From contig CAYYFE010000002.1 in the NCBI GenBank assembly GCA_964471115.1, forward strand, positions 62,001 to 126,000: a DNA stretch of 64,000 nt. The letters are read 5' to 3'. The notes below the pieces were generated by a model. That model was not told where the DNA came from. It saw nothing but the letters and a program-made list of their open reading frames with translations, and made no database searches. This document shows, piece after piece, positions 60,030-64,000 of the stretch. Source of the DNA: SYFT01 sp964471115 (GTDB lineage: Bacteria; Acidobacteriota; Vicinamibacteria; Vicinamibacterales; SCN-69-37). Positions within the stretch are counted from its first letter, which is position 1. The number at the start of each line of letters is the position of its first letter. Position numbers and translations under genes: made by a program.

Positions 60030-61964
60030 CTACTGCACGGTGAACCGGACCTCACGCGTCGCCGTGTCGCGGCCGTTGGCCGTGGCTGCGAGCGTGAGGG
60101 TGAACGGGCCGCGCAGTTTGTCCAGACCGATCAGGGTGTCGAGTGAGGTGACCTGACGGCCGTCAAGGCGGGTGGCCGCCACGCGTTCCTCGCGCCGCAG
60201 CGTGACGCCGGTGCCTTCCAGCGTGAGGACCACGCGCGCCTCTGACTCGCGACCCTTCCAGAAGACGGGCGCGAAGACGCGCAGCGTCTGAGCGGGTGAG
60301 AAGGTGCGGCGCGTAGTGGGCTGGAATGGCAGCAGCGGCCTCACCCAATCGGCGCCCAGTGTCGGTGGGCTGGGGGAGTTCGGCGTGCCCAGCACCACGG
60401 CGCCCATCTGAATCTTCGACTCGGACGGCTTCGGGACGTGGACCGGCACCTGGATCGTGCCCGCGCGGCCCAGCGCCTGACTGGCCACGCCGATGCGCAG
60501 CGTGAGCGGTTGCGACGGCAGGTCAATCGCGTCGTTGATCACGACGGCTACCGTGTCGCGCTCCGATCGCGGCGGCCGCACCGTGTACGACCGCTCGACC
60601 TCCGCTTTCACCCTGGCGTCGCCGTCAAGCGCCATCAGGTGAATCTGCAGCGTCTCGAACGGCAGGTCGGGCAGCGCCAGCATCGGATACGTCACATGCA
60701 CGGTCACGGCCGTCCGCATCACCTTGTCGTGCGGCAGCAGCGGCGCCACCGACGCCCGCAACGTAAGGCCGCGTACATCGATGGCTGAACTCATCGACGT
60801 CTTGAGGCGGTCGGCCAGCGGTGTGTCCACGTCAAGGGCGCGGCTGTTGGCGTGATACCCGCTGCGCGCGCGCACCTTCAGGCCCGGGCGCTTGACCTTC
60901 ACGTCGATGTCGTTGAAACGATCGGCCATCGGCGCCGTGTCCGGGTAATACCCCAGCAGGTAGAAGGCGCCGTTCTCCTCCACCAGTGTCTGCATCGCGC
61001 CGGTGATGTTCGACCAGTTCACGAAGGCGCGGCCGTTGGTGTTGATCGCCGCCACGTGCAGGTTGTCGAGCTGATACCGCAGGCCGAAGTTTACGGACGC
61101 CGCCCCGCTGGCGCCGGCCGCGCTTCTTGCGCCGCCGCCCCGGATGGCGTCGGCGGCCAGGACGATGCCGCGTGGATCGATCGTGTAGATAGGCACGTTC
61201 GCTTCGAGCGCGGTCTGATACGCGTCCTTGAATTCATCGAAGACGTCCCACATCGTGCCGGGTTCCCCGCTCATGTTGGCCGGTGAGCCGGCGCCCATCA
61301 GGACGATGGCCTTGCGCGGGTGTGAGGCGCCCGCCAACGCCTGCGCCGATTGCTTGAGCGAAAACGCCAGCGCGATGCCGGCGCGTTTGCCCTCCGTCGA
61401 GCCGCCGGCGGAGGTGAGGGCCTTGCCCAGCGCGTCGACCGCAAATCCTGACGCAGCACGCAGGTCGTCCACCGCTTTGAGCATGCGCGCACGATCGGAC
61501 GTGAAGTTCGTGCCCAGATCCGATCGATTGGGATAGATGATGGCCACCTCATCGGCCGGCGCAATCGACTGGATGAAGGTGTGCATCACCTGTTTCATCG
61601 GAACGATCTCCGACTCCAGCGTGTGCAGCGTATCGATGATGACGACCCACAGGCGCGAGTCTGGCGCGGGCCTGGCGTTGGTCGAGACGTCGGTCGGCGG
61701 CGGCAACGCCCGCAGCTCCGTCAGCGACGCGCCGGCGAGTGGAATGTCCACGAAGCGGAAGTCCTCAATCACCTGCGGCCGGCCACGGTCGATGATCTCG
61801 AAGTCGTCGCGCCTCAGATCCCGCACGGGCTTGTCGTCGCCGTCGGTCACCACCACGTCCACCGACACGTACTGAATCCCCGCGCGGAAGACAGGCGCCT
61901 GCTGCTGCGCCCACACACCGGCGCCTGCGGCCACCAGCGCCACCCCAAGGAGGGACCGCTTCAT
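60030..61964 (-). CDS. VWFA-related acidobacterial secreted protein (second copy)
   Basis: A 644-residue protein with a signal peptide (MKRSLLGVALVAAGAGVWAQ). The family opening VVVTDGDDKPVRDLRRDDFE is followed by an A-like fold (about 90-330, LWVVIIDTLHT and KAIVLMGAGSPANMSG) and a long beta-rich C-terminal part. It is paralogous to 7843-9534. A TAGAAT lies 11 bases before the ATG; a GTG three codons earlier is possible. Adhesive or ligand-binding roles are guesses. Its stop lies 17 bases from that of the convergent lipoprotein gene. Confidence 0.87.
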   Translation of the reverse strand: MKRSLLGVALVAAGAGVWAQQQAPVFRAGIQYVSVDVVVTDGDDKPVRDLRRDDFEIIDRGRPQVIEDFRFVDIPLAGASLTELRALPPPTDVSTNARPAPDSRLWVVIIDTLHTLESEIVPMKQVMHTFIQSIAPADEVAIIYPNRSDLGTNFTSDRARMLKAVDDLRAASGFAVDALGKALTSAGGSTEGKRAGIALAFSLKQSAQALAGASHPRKAIVLMGAGSPANMSGEPGTMWDVFDEFKDAYQTALEANVPIYTIDPRGIVLAADAIRGGGARSAAGASGAASVNFGLRYQLDNLHVAAINTNGRAFVNWSNITGAMQTLVEENGAFYLLGYYPDTAPMADRFNDIDVKVKRPGLKVRARSGYHANSRALDVDTPLADRLKTSMSSAIDVRGLTLRASVAPLLPHDKVMRTAVTVHVTYPMLALPDLPFETLQIHLMALDGDARVKAEVERSYTVRPPRSERDTVAVVINDAIDLPSQPLTLRIGVASQALGRAGTIQVPVHVPKPSESKIQMGAVVLGTPNSPSPPTLGADWVRPLLPFQPTTRRTFSPAQTLRVFAPVFWKGRESEARVVLTLEGTGVTLRREERVAATRLDGRQVTSLDTLIGLDKLRGPFTLTLAATANGRDTATREVRFTVQ

Positions 61965-61982
61965 GAGAGGCACCCATTCTAG

Positions 61983-62108
61983 ATGGCGAGGTGGCGAGAT
62001 GGCGAGATGGCGAGGTCTCCGTAGCGCGGCCGGCTCTTGCGGCCGCGATCTCGATGGCGAGATGGCGAGGTCTCCGTAGCGCGGCCGGCTCTTCCGGCCG
62101 CGATCTCG
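61983..62108. repeat. Octamer array plus 55-bp tandem duplication
   Basis: ATGGCGAG/GTGGCGAG octamers (61983-62016) lead into a 55-base unit present twice in tandem (61999-62053 and 62054-62108). Each unit is two octamers plus GTCTCC plus the first hairpin of the 59-bp element. The first hairpin copy, at 62021-62053, is a half element. Confidence 0.88.
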
Positions 62109-62134
62109 GCGCTCCGAACTTCGGAGCGCCCTAC
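62076..62134. repeat. 59-bp double-hairpin element, copy D
   Basis: GTAG, stem 1 CGCGGCCGG-CTCTT-CCGGCCGCG, joint ATCTC, stem 2 GGCGCTCCG-AACTT-CGGAGCGCC, CTAC. Both stems are perfect. It lies 53 bases upstream of the PadR operator. Confidence 0.92.
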
Positions 62135-62186
62135 GGGTCCCCGGTGGAGACGGGAACCAAGGAGCCGTTCCCGCCGTCTACGTGAT

Positions 62187-62209
62187 CGATGTCTAGAATC
62201 TAGACATCG
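62187..62209. promoter_or_regulatory. Perfect 23-bp palindrome, likely PadR operator
   Basis: CGATGTCTAGA-A-TCTAGACATCG has 11-base arms around a single base and contains ATGT...ACAT, the end motif of known PadR sites. It also contains TAGAAT, a possible -10 box (62194-62199). It lies ten bases before the PadR start codon, so autorepression is likely. Confidence 0.8.
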
Positions 62210-62218
62210 GGAGGGGTG

Positions 62219-62548
62219 ATGGCCGGTCTGGGCGTGCTTGGTGAGTTTGAACATCTGGTGCTGCTGGCCGTGCTTCGTCATCCCGATGGTGCGATGGGGT
62301 CGGCGATCGGGCGTGAGCTCGAGGAACGCGCGGGGCGGCGGGTGTCGCGCGGCGCGTTGTACGCGACGCTCGATCGGCTGGAACGCAAGGGGTTCCTGGC
62401 CTGGACGCTTGAAGACGGCACCCCCGAACGCGGAGGGCACCCGCGCCGCCGGTTCAGCGTGACGGCGGCCGGCCGCACCGCGGTCGTCGAATATCAACGC
62501 GCAGTCGAGCGGCTGCTCGACGGAGTCCGGCTCCATGCCCGGCGGTAA
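62219..62548 (+). CDS. PadR-family transcriptional regulator (second module)
   Basis: A 109-residue winged-helix protein (LGEFEHLVLLAVLRHPDGAM, RGALYATLDRLERKGFLAW, RRRFSVTAAGRTAVVEYQRA), homologous to that at 2860-3180. GGAGG precedes the ATG at 62219; a GTG one codon earlier is possible. The operator palindrome lies directly upstream. It overlaps the permease start by 14 bases, so both are co-translated. Confidence 0.93.
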   Translation: MAGLGVLGEFEHLVLLAVLRHPDGAMGSAIGRELEERAGRRVSRGALYATLDRLERKGFLAWTLEDGTPERGGHPRRRFSVTAAGRTAVVEYQRAVERLLDGVRLHARR

Positions 62549-64000
62549 TCAGCCTCCACGTGTGCTGGCGCGCCTGCTGGCGCTGCGCCTCTCAGGCACC
62601 GAGGTGGGCCGCACGGTGCTGGGCGACTTCCACGAGGAGTTCGCTGAACGCGTCGTCTCGGATCCCCGTGCCGCCCGCCGCTGGTTCCGCCGCGAAGCCC
62701 TCAGCGTGCTCTGCCGCCGCTCGGCCGTCGCCGAACGCACCTTTACCCGTCAGCTGCCTCCGCCAGGAGATGCCTTCATGTCCCGTCTGTTCACCGATCT
62801 GCGTAACGCCGCGCGCTCACTGGCCCATCAGCCGCGCTTCACCGTCATCGCGTCATTGACACTGGCCCTCGGCATCGGCGGCGCCACGGCCATCTTCAGC
62901 GTGGCCAACGGCATCCTGCTGCAGCCGCTGCCGTATCCGGACGGCGATCGCGTGGTGAACGTATGGAGCCACGCGCCGAAGATTGGCTACAACCAGTTTC
63001 CGTTGTCGCCCGATCTGTACTTCCTGTACGAACGCGACAATCAGGTCTTCGAGCACATGGCGCTGCTCCAGCGCGGCCGCGCCAATCTCACCGGTTCCGG
63101 CTCGCCCGATGTCGTCGACACCATCGAGACGACCCATACCTACTTTTCCACGCTGGGCATCGCGCCCGTTCAAGGGCGCGTGTTCACCGCCGCCGAGGAC
63201 GCACCGGGCGGACCCAACGTTGTGGTGCTCAGTCACCGCGCGTGGCGCGATCGCTTCGGGGCAGACACAGCCATCGTCGGCCGGACGATTCAGATGGACG
63301 GCGCCGCCACTGAAGTCATCGGGGTGCTGCCGGCCGCCATCGACGGCTCGGGCACGCCGGACTTCTTCCTGCCCGCGAGGCACGACCGCGCGGCGCCGAT
63401 TCAAGGTTCCTTCGGCTGGAACGCCATCGCGCGCCTCAGACCCGGCGTGACTCCAGAGGCGGCGACGACGAATCTGGTGCCGTTGGTGGTGCGACTGACC
63501 GAGAGCATCACCGTTCCGCCCTACCGCGCGTTTCTGCTCGACAACGGTTATGCGCCGCTCGTGCATCGCATGAAAGACGATGTGATTGGCGACAGCCGGC
63601 AGCCGCTGCTCATCCTGCTGGGGACGGTCGGGATTCTGTTGCTCATCGCGTGCGCCAACGTGGCCAACCTGTTCCTGGTGCGCGCGGAAGGGCGGCAGTT
63701 GGAGATCGCGATTCGTGTGGCCATGGGCGCCGCGCGGTGGACGCTCGTACGCTCGATGCTCGCCGAGGCTCTGCTCATCGCGACACTTGGTGCGGTCCTG
63801 GGCGTCGCCGCCGTGGCAGCCGGCCTGCCGGCACTGCTGCGCCTGGCGCCGCCCACTGTGCCGCGACTGCATCTGGTCACGGTGGATGTCACGGTGCTGG
63901 CGTTTGCGGCCGCACTCGCGGTCGTGTCGGCGTGCCTGTTCGGACTGCTGCCCGCCTTGAAGTACACGCGGCCGCGGTCGCTGGCCGCGCTGCGCCTGGG
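62535..64000 (+). CDS. ADOP-type permease, C-terminus beyond window
   Basis: The frame is open from ATG 62535 to the window end (488 codons). It starts with a cytosolic prefix (VLARLLALRLSGTEVGRTVL and GDFHEEFAERVV, the permease-prefix domain). DLRNAARSLAHQPRFTVIAS and a first helix (TLALGIGGATAIFSVANGILL) follow. The MacB-like periplasmic domain spans about 115-330, and the first FtsX domain (LLILLGTVGILLLIACANVA, then RVAMGAARWTLVRSM) follows. It matches the family of 179-2863. No ATPase is visible in the window. Confidence 0.9.
   Translation, partial: MPGGNQPPRVLARLLALRLSGTEVGRTVLGDFHEEFAERVVSDPRAARRWFRREALSVLCRRSAVAERTFTRQLPPPGDAFMSRLFTDLRNAARSLAHQPRFTVIASLTLALGIGGATAIFSVANGILLQPLPYPDGDRVVNVWSHAPKIGYNQFPLSPDLYFLYERDNQVFEHMALLQRGRANLTGSGSPDVVDTIETTHTYFSTLGIAPVQGRVFTAAEDAPGGPNVVVLSHRAWRDRFGADTAIVGRTIQMDGAATEVIGVLPAAIDGSGTPDFFLPARHDRAAPIQGSFGWNAIARLRPGVTPEAATTNLVPLVVRLTESITVPPYRAFLLDNGYAPLVHRMKDDVIGDSRQPLLILLGTVGILLLIACANVANLFLVRAEGRQLEIAIRVAMGAARWTLVRSMLAEALLIATLGAVLGVAAVAAGLPALLRLAPPTVPRLHLVTVDVTVLAFAAALAVVSACLFGLLPALKYTRPRSLAALRL

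Overview
The window reads as a high-GC chromosomal fragment of an acidobacterium, most likely class Vicinamibacteria (Acidobacteriota subdivision 6). The call rests on gene families rather than a marker gene: FtsX-type duplicated orphan permeases paired with PadR regulators at both ends (1-3180 and 62219-64000), two VWFA-related secreted proteins of the acidobacterial type, a PD40-propeller S9 peptidase, a TPR-type Ser/Thr kinase, and intergenic gaps filled with short tandem heptamers and hairpin repeats. No rRNA or phylogenetic marker is present, so the class is an inference.

Layout. 1-12 kb: PadR/permease module, WYL regulator with a TMEM175-like channel, Kelch protein, a membrane gluzincin-like protein and a VWFA protein. 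10-15 kb: a tightly overlapping operon of acyl-CoA ligase/ACP/acyltransferase fusion, glutamate dehydrogenase and an outer-membrane-type protein. 15-21 kb: a peroxiredoxin whose peroxidatic residue is encoded by TGA (probable selenoprotein with a bSECIS-like hairpin), pdxH, a LOG-family protein, stress proteins and a GNAT/ADP-forming acyl-CoA synthetase fusion. 21-27.5 kb: histidine kinase, single-domain receiver and sigma54 activator next to a decaheme cytochrome plus MtrB/PioB-like barrel, a probable electron conduit behind a sigma54 promoter. 27.5-32.6 kb: truA, a CstB-like persulfide dioxygenase/rhodanese, a 2Fe-2S ferredoxin and a kinase. 32.6-42.5 kb: a small NifU-domain protein with a receiver-less sigma54 activator, and an eight-gene cbb3 oxidase operon (ccoI-S-NO-Q-P-G-H plus a TauE/SafE-like gene). 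Both sets carry -24/-12 promoters and a shared palindrome TGCCGG-N4-CCGGCA, suggesting one regulon. 42.6-45.6 kb: a secreted GH127 enzyme. 46-56 kb: a defence island with type I restriction genes hsdR-hsdS and hsdM, split by an opposite-strand mqsR-mqsA-secB-like toxin-antitoxin-chaperone operon and followed by uncharacterised genes. It lies between a truncated VOC gene and three tRNA genes (Lys-CTT, Arg-CCG, Arg-TCG). 57-64 kb: S9 peptidase, lipoprotein, second VWFA protein and a second PadR/permease module cut by the window end.

Themes. Redox and respiration genes predominate from 15 to 42 kb, with sigma54 as the likely shared switch. Intergenic DNA carries three full and two half copies of a 59-bp double-hairpin element whose stems vary in a compensated way, and at least six unrelated period-7/8 tandem arrays. 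Several genes have a -10-like hexamer exactly six bases before the start codon, suggesting leaderless mRNAs.
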